Shown: positions 1 through 7,242, counted from the stretch's first letter. The stretch: 14,018 bases of DNA from an uncultured Eubacteriales bacterium (GCA_900317215.1 ONFW01000181.1:1-14018), one strand, 5' to 3'. Numbers and translations: made by a program. Notes: generated by a model not told the origin, from the letters alone.

Positions 1-390
1 GCTCAAAGATAATGCTCCAAATTTGTCCCATGCACATCAGTATGACGGTTGCGATAATAGTCAGACCTGTCCAGACGGAGAAGAGGGGGAGAGCAAGCTT
101 TTGTGAGTCCTTGTCGGGGGAGGGAGCAGGCGGAGGGATGTTTTCCGTTTCGTTCTGATAAAATGTATTCTCCTCTGTGACATTGCCGTATCCACTGTAA
201 TAGCTGTTCTGACTGTAGCTGTCATTGCCTGTGTATCCGGTATTATCCGGTCTGTAAAATGAGGTCTGACCGGTCTGTTCCGCATTGCCGTATTGCGGAT
301 AGCTGCCGTAGCTATATGGATCGTATCCGTCAGACGTTCCACTGCCGATAGGACTGTCGCTCCCGTCGGGATAAGCTTCGAGGGGACTTT
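1..390 (-). repeat. Direct duplication, copy A (partner at 1281-1670)
   Basis: Bases 1-390 align without gaps to 1281-1670 at an offset of exactly 1280 bases. A hand count over the first 360 positions gives about 40 mismatches, or 89% identity. It lies inside the coding sequence of the first SPIG-repeat paralogue and runs off the left edge, so the full duplicated length is not visible. Both copies stay in frame, which points to duplication of a whole gene rather than a mobile insertion. Confidence 0.85.
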
Positions 391-676
391 GAGAACGTGG
401 TCTGCTGCCGATAGGACTGTCGCTCCCGTCAGGATAAGCGCCGAGGGGACTTTGAGAACGTGGCCTGTTGCCGATAGGACTGTCGCTCCCGTCAGGATAA
501 GCTCCTATGGGGCTGTAGTTTTCGTTCGGCAGATGCGTTGCAGTGTTTGTGCTTCCGTTATACCCCTGAAAGCTGCCGTCGGAAGGACGATTTTTCAGAT
601 ACCACGGCACAGTCCTCTGTGCTTCCTGCTCACCGGAGCTGCTGTCTGTGTTGAATAAGTTGTGATTGTTGTTCAT
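1..676 (-). CDS. SPIG-repeat membrane protein, first copy (C-terminal part beyond the window)
   Basis: This open frame starts at ATG 676 after an AGAGGTGAG ribosome site and stays open to base 1, giving about 225 residues of a longer protein. The first ~190 residues are polar and rich in Ser, Gly, Tyr, Asn and Pro. They include three 21-residue units built on SPLGAYPDGSDSPIG and then a Tyr/Gln/Asn-rich stretch (YPQYGNAEQTGQTS). A hydrophobic helix starts near LALPLFSVWTGLTIIATVIL, so the tail is predicted to precede a membrane domain. From the SGTSDG motif onward it is nearly the same as the gene at 703-1701, which ends in a DUF3592-like domain, so this copy probably does too; that part is not visible. 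It begins 26 bases after the upstream stop and looks like the last visible gene of a three-gene operon. No signal peptide is seen and the function is unknown. Confidence 0.8.
   Translation of the reverse strand, partial: MNNNHNLFNTDSSSGEQEAQRTVPWYLKNRPSDGSFQGYNGSTNTATHLPNENYSPIGAYPDGSDSPIGNRPRSQSPLGAYPDGSDSPIGSRPRSQSPLEAYPDGSDSPIGSGTSDGYDPYSYGSYPQYGNAEQTGQTSFYRPDNTGYTGNDSYSQNSYYSGYGNVTEENTFYQNETENIPPPAPSPDKDSQKLALPLFSVWTGLTIIATVILMCMGQIWSIIFE
342..515 (-). repeat. 63-bp in-frame tandem repeat (about 2.7 units)
   Basis: Units begin at 342, 405 and 468, an exact 63-base period. The first two are almost identical and the third diverges after about base 503. The period is a multiple of three, so each unit adds 21 residues of the type SPLGAYPDGSDSPIG plus a short RPRSQ linker. 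Such repeats can change number by slippage without shifting the frame. Confidence 0.9.
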
Positions 677-702
677 TATAGCTCACCTCTGATAAATGAT
701 GC

Positions 703-1701
703 TCAGCCGTTGAGGAACTCAACAAAAAATGCAAAAATGCAGGAGGCATAGAATAAAAACCCGAAAAATCTGAACATAAAAGTGGAACTCTCACGCATAC
801 TGATATCCGTGATGAAGGTCGGCTGATTCGGGTCGATGAGTATGTCCCTCCGTTTTCCGACAATGGGCTTGTCGCTGCTTGTATAGGCATTCTCTGAGGA
901 GGTATACTTCTTTCCGTTAAAGGTATATTCATAGGTGGCCTTATAAACCTTTGTACGGTGGTTTCTGCCGGCATGACTGTGGTGACTGTCTACTTTGCAT
1001 ATCGTGGCCTTCAACCTTACCGAGCACCTTTTCCTTCTCGCATTATATGACCATGTCGGAACAATGAGCATAAGAGACGCTATTAGAAAGAACAGCAGCA
1101 GCATCATATTTGCCTGAAAATTTTTATTGAACCATAAAAGCACCTTCGGCTTGTTGATGCACAGCAAAGTGACTATGCCTATAAATGAAGCACTCAGACC
1201 TATGTTGATCAGTGCAGTACGCAGTTTGTTTGTTGGTGACGTGATTATGTAGAGAGTGATGAGCGGAATGATCTGGAACAGCTCAAAGATAATGCTCCAA
1301 TTATGCCCCATGCACATCAGTATGACGGTTGCGATAATAGTCAGCCCTGTCCAGACGGAGAAGAGGGGAAGAGCAAGCTTCTGTGAGGTCTTGACGGGGG
1401 AGGGAGCAGGTATGGAACTGTTTTCCGTTTCCGCCTGATAAAAAGTATTTTCCTCAGTGGTGTTGCTGTACCCGTTGTAATAGCTGTTCTGACTGTAACT
1501 GTCATTGCCTGTGTATCCTGTATTATCCGATCCGTAATATGAGGTCTGACCGGTCTGCTCCGCATTGCCGTATTGCGGATAGCTGCCGTGGCTATATGGA
1601 GCATGTCCGTCAGACGTTCCACTGCCGATAGGACTTTCGCTCCCGTCAGGATAAGCGCCGAGAGGGCTGTCAGGATCGGAAAAACCGTAACCGTTATTCA
1701 T
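703..1701 (-). CDS. SPIG-repeat, DUF3592-like membrane protein, second copy
   Basis: 332 residues, starting at ATG 1701 behind a GAGGTG ribosome site. Residues 1-~105 are a low-complexity tail opening with MNNGYGFSDPDSPLGAYP, then SESPIG and a Tyr/Gly/Ser/Asn-rich stretch. About four hydrophobic segments follow (around LALPLFSVWTGLTIIATVIL, WSIIFELFQIIPLITLYII, LINIGLSASFIGIVTLLCI and MMLLLFFLIASLMLIVPTW). A soluble domain then has the DUF3592 pattern: a basic start, an YEYTFNGKKYTS strand pair, PIVGKRRDILIDPNQP, and a last hydrophobic segment (FMFRFFGFLFYASCIFAFF). DUF3592 has no established function. The gene lies 31 bases after its upstream paralogue and 26 bases before the next one, so the three are probably co-transcribed. 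With no signal peptide, the repeat tail is inferred to be cytoplasmic. Confidence 0.85.
   Translation of the reverse strand: MNNGYGFSDPDSPLGAYPDGSESPIGSGTSDGHAPYSHGSYPQYGNAEQTGQTSYYGSDNTGYTGNDSYSQNSYYNGYSNTTEENTFYQAETENSSIPAPSPVKTSQKLALPLFSVWTGLTIIATVILMCMGHNWSIIFELFQIIPLITLYIITSPTNKLRTALINIGLSASFIGIVTLLCINKPKVLLWFNKNFQANMMLLLFFLIASLMLIVPTWSYNARRKRCSVRLKATICKVDSHHSHAGRNHRTKVYKATYEYTFNGKKYTSSENAYTSSDKPIVGKRRDILIDPNQPTFITDISMRESSTFMFRFFGFLFYASCIFAFFVEFLNG
1281..1670 (-). repeat. Direct duplication, copy B (partner at 1-390)
   Basis: This is the second arm of the 1280-base-offset direct repeat described at 1-390. It covers the end of the low-complexity tail and the first membrane helix of the second paralogue. 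Differences cluster in the linker just before the helix (around 1411-1450), while the tail and helix codons are better conserved. Confidence 0.85.
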
Positions 1702-1732
1702 AATTTGTCACCTCAAAATAATCTGGTATGTT

Positions 1733-2836
1733 TCAAATCAGGATAGTGATGAAAAGCCCGATGATGCCAAACAATGCAAATACTCCTCCGAATATAGAGA
1801 ATATTATTATTCCGTTGCGATGCATCACGGCGTCAGTGATATAGGTGGGATCGTCAGGGTCGACATAAACTGCGCCCTTCATACCGACGACAGGGGTATA
1901 GGAGTTGGAAAAGACGTCCTCTGTTGCAGTATATCTGATCCCCAGAAAGGTATATTCAAATTTGGGGCAATACGTAATATTCTTCTTTCTTCGATTTCCT
2001 GTTCTTCTGTTCTGTTTGTGCTTTAATACCTCGATCACAGCGGCTTCGACCTTCCTTGTGCATCTGAAGGTTCTGGTTCTGTAGTTTGTGATAGGATAGG
2101 CTATCATAGCTGCGCCTAAAAGGACAAAGATAAGCGGCAGCAGACAGACAAGGACATTCTGAGAGCAGTATGCAAGCCTTTCAGGAGCTGAAAAACGGAA
2201 GGCTGCTACCGCACACATATATACACAGCTTGACACTATACATATTACAGAGCCTCGGAGTTTTCTGTTATATCTGAAGGCTGAAAAAGCGGTGACAAGA
2301 CCTGTGATCTGAATTATTTCAAATATTATGCTCCATGTTTCACCGAGGATAGAGAGGATCACTGTAAATATCACGGTGAGGGTCATCCATCCGAGAAAGA
2401 GGATACGCGCAGACTTGGGAATGCTTTTTCTCAGCTCCTTTACGGTTACGCCGCTGTCTGAGGTCGTTATGCGAGTGGTGAAGCCGTCATTCTGAGTCAC
2501 CGTATCATTTACGTGTTGTGGATCGCCGCTGTTATACACCGTGTTTATGTGCGCCTGAGAGCTGCCTTGTACGGTTGCGTTGTTTAGAGAATAGCTCCCT
2601 GTAGAGCTGCCGTTGTAGCCCGGATAGCGCCCTATAGGACTTCTGCTTTCGCCCAGATAGCTCCCTATAGGACTTCTGCTTTCGCCCGGATAGCTCCCTA
2701 TAGGACTTCTGCTTTCGCTCGGATAGCTTCCTATAGGACTGGTGCGATTTAATGCTTCTCTGTTGGTCAGAAAATCATCGTTCTCCGAAAATCCGAAGGT
2801 GAGGTCGTTATAATCGTATTGATCCGGTTCTTCCAT
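1733..2836 (-). CDS. SPIG-repeat, DUF3592-like membrane protein, third and most divergent copy
   Basis: 367 residues, ATG at 2836 with an AAGGAG ribosome site. The acidic N-terminus (MEEPDQYDYNDLTFGF) is followed by 11-residue repeats of the form SPIGSYPGESR from about residue 33 to 70 and a Ser/Thr/Asn-rich linker to ~135. Hydrophobic segments follow (ARILFLGWMTLTVIFTVILS, WSIIFEIIQITGLVTAFSAF, GSVICIVSSCVYMCAVAAF, LVCLLPLIFVLLGAAMIAYP). A DUF3592-like domain comes next, with FEYTFLGIRYTATE, TPVVGMKGAVYVDPDDP and YITDAVMHR, then a C-terminal helix (IIIFSIFGGVFALFGIIGLF). The WSIIFE motif in the second helix is shared with both downstream genes, confirming paralogy, but overall similarity is far lower than between those two. 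It is the promoter-proximal gene of the operon, fed by the promoter at 2909-2937. Function is unknown. Confidence 0.85.
   Translation of the reverse strand: MEEPDQYDYNDLTFGFSENDDFLTNREALNRTSPIGSYPSESRSPIGSYPGESRSPIGSYLGESRSPIGRYPGYNGSSTGSYSLNNATVQGSSQAHINTVYNSGDPQHVNDTVTQNDGFTTRITTSDSGVTVKELRKSIPKSARILFLGWMTLTVIFTVILSILGETWSIIFEIIQITGLVTAFSAFRYNRKLRGSVICIVSSCVYMCAVAAFRFSAPERLAYCSQNVLVCLLPLIFVLLGAAMIAYPITNYRTRTFRCTRKVEAAVIEVLKHKQNRRTGNRRKKNITYCPKFEYTFLGIRYTATEDVFSNSYTPVVGMKGAVYVDPDDPTYITDAVMHRNGIIIFSIFGGVFALFGIIGLFITILI
2631..2740 (-). repeat. 33-bp in-frame tandem repeat (about 3.3 units)
   Basis: Units start at 2631, 2664, 2697 and 2730 with an exact 33-base period. The first three differ at only a few positions. 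Each encodes 11 residues of type SPIGSYPGESR. The repeat has the same core (SPIG.YP) as the 63-bp repeat of the first paralogue but a different period, so the two arrays probably expanded independently from a shared motif. Confidence 0.9.
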
Positions 2837-2908
2837 AAAAAGCTCCTTGTTCCGGAGGTTTTTCGTGTAATTGCTCCGGGTATTATTAATAAAAAACTGA
2901 TACTAATA

Positions 2909-2937
2909 ATTATAATACGTTTTTTAAATTATTACAA
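2909..2937 (-). promoter_or_regulatory. Sigma-A type promoter for the SPIG-repeat operon
   Basis: On the minus strand a TTGTAA -35 box (2937-2932) is separated by 17 bases from a perfect TATAAT -10 box (2914-2909). It lies about 70 bases upstream of ATG 2836, in an AT-rich stretch, with no other gene between. Confidence 0.65.
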
Positions 2938-3072
2938 TCAATGAAACTACGATATTACAGCAAAAAAAATAGGAGAATTGCAACAAAACAGCCATTGTGA
3001 TGTGAAAAAGAAAGCAGAACTAAGGTGCAGATTATCAGTAAAGAGTGCCGGCGGCAAATTTCAACAAAAATA

Positions 3073-3101
3073 TTGCCTTTTAAAAATAAATTTGTTATAA
3101 T
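3073..3101 (+). promoter_or_regulatory. Sigma-A type promoter for polyphosphate kinase
   Basis: A TTGCCT -35 box (3073-3078), a 17-base spacer and a perfect TATAAT -10 box (3096-3101) lie just upstream of the kinase gene. Transcription would start near 3108. It is divergent from the promoter at 2909-2937. Confidence 0.6.
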
Positions 3102-3150
3102 ATCCATAAGTATACAGATCTGACAATGCTATGCTCTGAAAAAACCAATG

Positions 3151-3155
3151 AGAGG
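3151..3155 (+). promoter_or_regulatory. Ribosome binding site selecting TTG 3165 as ppk start
   Basis: AGAGG lies nine bases before the TTG at 3165. The in-frame ATG further upstream at 3126 has no purine-rich Shine-Dalgarno sequence before it and would lie only about 18 bases from the predicted transcription start. The TTG is therefore preferred, though the ATG cannot be excluded. Confidence 0.55.
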
Positions 3156-3164
3156 CTGATAATT

Positions 3165-5573
3165 TTGAGCGATAAGAAAAAAGACGAAGAAAAAAACAAA
3201 AAGGACGGAGCCTCTGCTCAGACTGAAAAAACAGGGAAACAGTCTAAGGGAAGCAAAGCCTTAAAGTCTGAAAAGCAGGAGAAGGCTCCTAAAGCGCTAA
3301 AAAACGAAAAGCAGGAAAAGGCTCCTAAATCAGAAAAACAGGAGAAGCTCCCCAAAACGTCAAGTGTTGAAAAGCAGCCGAAGACGGTCAAGGGAAGAAA
3401 AAAGGCTTCGGGCGAGAACGACGCTGTGCTTACTCCTGTAAGGCTTTATTCCCCTGCCGATTTCCCGTTCCATAACAGGGAGCTGAGCTGGATGGATTTC
3501 AACAGCCGCGTGCTTGAGGAGGCTTTTGAAAAGGATAATCCCGTGCTCGAAAGGGTCAAGTTCCTTTCGATAACAGCGTCCAATCTTGACGAGTTTTTTA
3601 TGGTGCGCGTTGCGGGCGTAATGGACAGGATGCATTCAAAGCCCAATGTTCCCGATGAGTCCGGAATGACTCCGGTACAGCAGTTTGACAAGCTGAGCGA
3701 AAAGATACACGAATTTGCAAAGAAGCAGTATTCCTGCCTTCACCGCTCGATTATTCCCGCGCTGAAAAAGAACAAGCTCCGCTTTTTCAAGATAAACGAG
3801 CTTTCAAAGCAGCAGAAGCAGAAGGTCGATGAATATTTTGATAAGTTTATTTTCCCGGTGCTGACCCCTCTCGCGGTAGATACCTCAAGACCCTTCCCTC
3901 TGCTCGCTAACAAAAGTCTGAATATAGCGGTAAGACTGCTGAAGGACGGCGAGGATATCTTTGCAGTGGTACAGGTGCCGTCCATAATCCCGAGATATTT
4001 TGAGGTGAAGGCTGAGCAGGGAAGAGCCTTTGTAATGCTTGAGGATATTATTATAAGCAGGCTTTCGGAGCTGTTTGAGCTATACAAGATACAGGCGTGC
4101 TGTCTGTTCAGGATAACAAGAGACTCCGACCTTGATATAGACGAGGAGGCGGACGATCTTCTTGTTGAGATAGAGCATTCTCTCAAAAAACGTCAGAGGG
4201 GAGACCCTGTCAGGCTTGAGATGATCTCAAAGTCTGATGAGGAGCTGAAAAAATTTCTTGTCAATATGCTCGATGTTGGAGAAAAGGAGATATATGAGGT
4301 CTCAGGGCCGCTCGACCTTACCTTCTTTTCAAAATTCGGAGGTCTTGAGGGACTTGATGAGCTTCGCTTCAGCCCGATAACTCCGGTCAATCCGCCTGCG
4401 GATTTCTTTGGCTATGACGATGTGTTTGAGGCTATCAGGCAGAAGGACAGAATGGTGCATCACCCCTATGAGAGCTTTGAGAGTGTTATCAAGTTCATCA
4501 ATCAGGCTGCGAATGACGAGGATGTTCTTGCTATAAAGCAGACGCTCTACCGTGTAAGCGGAAACTCACCGGTAATTGCGGCGCTGATAAAGGCTGCGGA
4601 AAACGGCAAGCAGGTAACGGTGCTTGTTGAGCTTAAAGCAAGGTTCGATGAGGAGAACAATATCGGCTGGGCAAAGAAGCTCGAAAAGGCAGGCTGTCAT
4701 GTGATATACGGACTTGCCGGTCTTAAGACCCACTGCAAGATACTGCTTGTGGTGAGAAGAGAGCAGGACGGGATCAGAAGATACCTTCACATGGGTACGG
4801 GCAACTACAACGATATTACCGCCCGCTTCTACACGGATATCGGAATGTTCACCTGTGATGAAAAGTTCGGTGAGGACGCCTCTTCTCTGTTTAACGTAAT
4901 TACAGGCTATTCTACTCCTCCGGTTTATAATAAGATGAAGGTGGCTCCTACAGGACTGAGAAGCTTCTTTGCTGAGATGATAGAAAATGAGACGGAAAAT
5001 GCAAGAGCCGGACTTCCCTCGGGAATCACTGCAAAGATAAATTCTCTTGTTGACCCCGAGATAACAAGACTTCTCTATAAAGCGTCTCAGGCAGGAGTAA
5101 GGATAACCCTGATAGTCAGGGGGATATGCTGTCTTGTGCCGGGAATAAAGGGGATAAGCGAGAACATACAGGTGAGGAGCATTGTCGGTCAGCTCCTTGA
5201 GCACAGCAGGATCTTCATTTTTGAAAACGGCGGTATCAAGAAGATATACATGGGCTCCGCAGACTGGATGCAGAGGAATCTTGACAAGCGCGTTGAGCTT
5301 GTGTTCCCGATAGAGGATCCTGAGCTTATCGAGCGCTCGTTCGGCATCGTGAACAGGATGCTTAAGGACGTTCTCAACACGAGAATACAGCGAGCTGATA
5401 CTTCCTATGAGCTTCTTGACAGAAGGGGCAAGAAGGTGCATAACTGCCAGCAGGAGTTTTCCGATGAGGCAAAGAAGGCGCTTGCGTCAAAGAAAAACAC
5501 CGTGAGAGAGGAAAGACAGTTTATCCCCCTTACAGGTGAAAACTTTAAGCATAGCAATGAGAATAATTCATAA
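3165..5573 (+). CDS. ppk: Polyphosphate kinase (PPK1)
   Basis: PPK1 reversibly moves the terminal phosphate of ATP onto polyphosphate through a phosphohistidine intermediate. From TTG 3165 it is 802 residues; an upstream in-frame ATG at 3126 would give 815. The family N-domain starts near residue 100 with FHNRELSWMDFNSRVLEEA and NLDEFFMVRVAG. The catalytic half holds GLKTHCK with H523, matching the phosphorylated histidine (E. coli H435), and LLEHSRIFIFENGG with H680, matching the second essential histidine (H592). MGTGNYND and MGSADWMQRNLDKRVE are other family motifs. Bacterial enzymes are usually about 690-720 residues. The excess is a ~98-residue Lys/Glu/Gln/Ser-rich N-terminal extension with imperfect repeats of SEKQEKAPK type. 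The gene has its own promoter at 3073-3101 and is followed 89 bases later by the phosphofructokinase gene, which seems to have a separate promoter. Confidence 0.95.
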   Translation: MSDKKKDEEKNKKDGASAQTEKTGKQSKGSKALKSEKQEKAPKALKNEKQEKAPKSEKQEKLPKTSSVEKQPKTVKGRKKASGENDAVLTPVRLYSPADFPFHNRELSWMDFNSRVLEEAFEKDNPVLERVKFLSITASNLDEFFMVRVAGVMDRMHSKPNVPDESGMTPVQQFDKLSEKIHEFAKKQYSCLHRSIIPALKKNKLRFFKINELSKQQKQKVDEYFDKFIFPVLTPLAVDTSRPFPLLANKSLNIAVRLLKDGEDIFAVVQVPSIIPRYFEVKAEQGRAFVMLEDIIISRLSELFELYKIQACCLFRITRDSDLDIDEEADDLLVEIEHSLKKRQRGDPVRLEMISKSDEELKKFLVNMLDVGEKEIYEVSGPLDLTFFSKFGGLEGLDELRFSPITPVNPPADFFGYDDVFEAIRQKDRMVHHPYESFESVIKFINQAANDEDVLAIKQTLYRVSGNSPVIAALIKAAENGKQVTVLVELKARFDEENNIGWAKKLEKAGCHVIYGLAGLKTHCKILLVVRREQDGIRRYLHMGTGNYNDITARFYTDIGMFTCDEKFGEDASSLFNVITGYSTPPVYNKMKVAPTGLRSFFAEMIENETENARAGLPSGITAKINSLVDPEITRLLYKASQAGVRITLIVRGICCLVPGIKGISENIQVRSIVGQLLEHSRIFIFENGGIKKIYMGSADWMQRNLDKRVELVFPIEDPELIERSFGIVNRMLKDVLNTRIQRADTSYELLDRRGKKVHNCQQEFSDEAKKALASKKNTVREERQFIPLTGENFKHSNENNS

Positions 5574-5580
5574 AACTTTA

Positions 5581-5609
5581 TTGTTTTTTAAAAAAAAATG
5601 GTGTAAAAT
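5581..5609 (+). promoter_or_regulatory. Candidate promoter for phosphofructokinase
   Basis: A TTGTTT -35 box (5581-5586), a 17-base spacer and TAAAAT (5604-5609) precede the phosphofructokinase start by about 54 bases. A weaker alternative uses TTGACC at 5614-5619 with TACTTA at 5636-5641 (16-base spacer). No hairpin terminator is visible between the ppk stop and this site, so some read-through from ppk is possible. Confidence 0.45.
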
Positions 5610-5647
5610 AGTTTTGACCTTATACTAATAAATCTTACTTATCAGGT

Positions 5648-5654
5648 AAAGGAG
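5648..5654 (+). promoter_or_regulatory. Ribosome binding site selecting ATG 5663 as the phosphofructokinase start
   Basis: AAAGGAG ends eight bases before ATG 5663. The upstream in-frame GTG at 5654 overlaps the last base of this Shine-Dalgarno sequence and so cannot be the real start. The protein begins MKRVGILTSGGD, as expected for the family. Confidence 0.85.
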
Positions 5655-5662
5655 TGTTTTTA

Positions 5663-6742
5663 ATGAAAAGAGTCGGCATTCTGACAAGCGGAGGAGACTG
5701 TCAGGGACTTAATTCCGCAATAAGAGGCATAGCAAAGGGACTGTATGAGTATTACGGAAAGAAGGTCGAGATCTACGGCATAATCGACGGCTACAGAGGA
5801 CTTATCAACGGAGAGTATCGCCTTATGAAGCCCGAGGATTTTTCCGGGATACTTACAAGGGGCGGAACTATCCTCGGCACCTCGAGACAGCCCTTCAAGC
5901 TCATGCGCGTTATCGACGATGAAACGAGCGTCGATAAGGTTGCTCAGATGAAGAAGCATTATGCGGAGATGAAGCTTGACTGTCTTGCGATACTCGGCGG
6001 AAACGGGACCCACAAGACGGCGAATATGCTTTCTGAGGAGGGCTTGAACGTCGTTACTCTTCCCAAGACGATCGACAACGATATCTGGGGAACAGATGTT
6101 ACCTTCGGCTTCCAGAGCGCTGTAGATATTGCCACTCATGTAATAGACTGCATCCATACTACAGCCACATCTCACGGCAGAGTTTTTATAGTTGAATGTA
6201 TGGGGCACAAGGCTGGCTGGCTTACCCTTCATGCAGGTATAGCAGGCGGCGCAGACGTTATCCTTATCCCTGAGATACCCTATGATATCAACAAGGTCAT
6301 TGACTGCATCAAGTCGAGAACAAAGACCGGCAAGACCTTCTCTATCCTTGCCGTTGCTGAGGGCGCTATCTCCAAGGAAATAGCAGAAATGCCCAAAAAG
6401 CAGAAGAAGGAGGCTATTGCCAATCTGATGTATCCGTCAATATCCTACAAGATAGCTCATGAGATCGAGGAGGCTACCGGTCAGGAGACAAGAGTTACCG
6501 TTCCGGGGCATTTCCAGAGAGGCGGAAGCCCGAATGCTTATGACCGCTTTATTACTACACAGTTCGGCGCTGCTGCAGCTAAACTCATAATCAAGGAAAA
6601 ATACGGCTTTATGACGGCTATGGTAAACGGCAAGGTCGTACCCGTTCCGCTTAGCGAGGTTGCGGGCAAGCTCAAGGAGGTCCCCGTAAACAGTAAGGTC
6701 ATCAAGGCGGCAAAGGATATAGGCATAAGCTTTGGCGACTGA
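5663..6742 (+). CDS. pfkA: 6-phosphofructokinase, PfkA family, GGNG/PKTIDND variant
   Basis: 359 residues, phosphorylating fructose 6-phosphate to fructose 1,6-bisphosphate in glycolysis. Family features are the nucleotide loop LTSGGDCQGLNSAIRG at the N-terminus, PKTIDNDIWGTDVTFGF with the catalytic Asp region (residues ~134-150), and the signature RVTVPGHFQRGG...YDR (about 277-295). At the phosphate-donor site it reads GGNGT (N114), where classical ATP enzymes have GGDGS. It also has Lys (K135) before TIDND, where E. coli has Gly. Gly in the first motif points to ATP, while Lys at the second is found in PPi enzymes and in some ATP enzymes of the 'G104/K124' type. ATP use is therefore likely but not certain. 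The Asn in place of the Mg-binding Asp is notable. It is followed after 35 bases by the PH-domain gene, probably in one transcript ending at the terminator near 7275. Confidence 0.93.
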   Translation: MKRVGILTSGGDCQGLNSAIRGIAKGLYEYYGKKVEIYGIIDGYRGLINGEYRLMKPEDFSGILTRGGTILGTSRQPFKLMRVIDDETSVDKVAQMKKHYAEMKLDCLAILGGNGTHKTANMLSEEGLNVVTLPKTIDNDIWGTDVTFGFQSAVDIATHVIDCIHTTATSHGRVFIVECMGHKAGWLTLHAGIAGGADVILIPEIPYDINKVIDCIKSRTKTGKTFSILAVAEGAISKEIAEMPKKQKKEAIANLMYPSISYKIAHEIEEATGQETRVTVPGHFQRGGSPNAYDRFITTQFGAAAAKLIIKEKYGFMTAMVNGKVVPVPLSEVAGKLKEVPVNSKVIKAAKDIGISFGD

Positions 6743-6777
6743 TAAACTGCATATTACTTTTTTGGAGGATTTGATAT

Positions 6778-7242
6778 ATGGCTCAGAACTTAAGCAAGTC
6801 CGATCAGCTTCAGCAGGAGAATACTTCTGCAGGCTCGGGCATAGGAGAAAACAACCTGATAATGAAGGAGCGCAAGAGATGGCTGTTTTTTGGCATCCCG
6901 TGGACCTTTACAAAATACAGCATCTGGACAAAAAAGCTTATAATAGAGCAGGGCTTGTTCAGAAGCGTTGAAAACGAGATACTTCTTTACAGGATAGTCG
7001 ATATGACTTATTCAAGGACCCTTTTCCAGAAAATATTCAAGCTTGGTACCCTTGTGGTCAATGCTTCCGACAAGACAACTCCTATTCTTGTTATTAAGAA
7101 CATCAAGCATTCAAGGGAGTTCAAGGAGAAGCTCTCCGAAATGGTCGAAAAGGACCGTATCAGAATGAAGATGCGTCAGAGCGAGTTTGTTGACATCGGC
7201 ATACCTGATTTCGGGGATCATGACGGTGACGAAATATTCTGA
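6778..7242 (+). CDS. Small bacterial PH-domain protein (bPH2/YdbS-like)
   Basis: 154 residues from ATG 6778, with GGAGGA eight bases upstream. After a polar N-terminus (~1-35), residues 36-125 follow the bacterial PH pattern: WTFTKYSIWTKKLIIEQGLF, then NEILLYRIVDMTYSRTLFQKIFKLGTLVVNA, a short TTPILVIKNIKHS segment and a charged helix (EFKEKLSEMVEKDR). No membrane helix is seen, unlike the YdbS/YdbT members anchored by transmembrane segments, so this is probably a soluble single PH domain. The tail is acidic (DFGDHDGDEIF). It lies 35 bases behind the phosphofructokinase gene and is probably co-transcribed with it, but no functional link is known. Its partner or ligand cannot be read from sequence. 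Confidence 0.8.
   Translation: MAQNLSKSDQLQQENTSAGSGIGENNLIMKERKRWLFFGIPWTFTKYSIWTKKLIIEQGLFRSVENEILLYRIVDMTYSRTLFQKIFKLGTLVVNASDKTTPILVIKNIKHSREFKEKLSEMVEKDRIRMKMRQSEFVDIGIPDFGDHDGDEIF

Noticed and set aside
342..515. CRISPR-like regular repeats
   Set aside because: The 63-base units have no unique spacers, have a period divisible by three and encode a repeated peptide in frame. The 33-base array at 2631-2740 fails for the same reasons.
3126..3164. ATG 3126 as the ppk start
   Set aside because: It has no Shine-Dalgarno sequence and lies very close to the predicted transcription start, whereas TTG 3165 has AGAGG at good spacing. It remains possible and is noted in the gene entry.
4566..5441. 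Long minus-strand open frame of 291 codons inside ppk
   Set aside because: It lies fully antisense to a well-conserved PPK1 catalytic domain, has no ribosome site and shows no recognisable domain. It reflects codon bias of the real gene.
6732..6971. Plus-strand open frame overlapping the end of pfkA and the PH-domain gene
   Set aside because: It is in a different frame from both real genes, lacks a ribosome site and its translation has no recognisable pattern.
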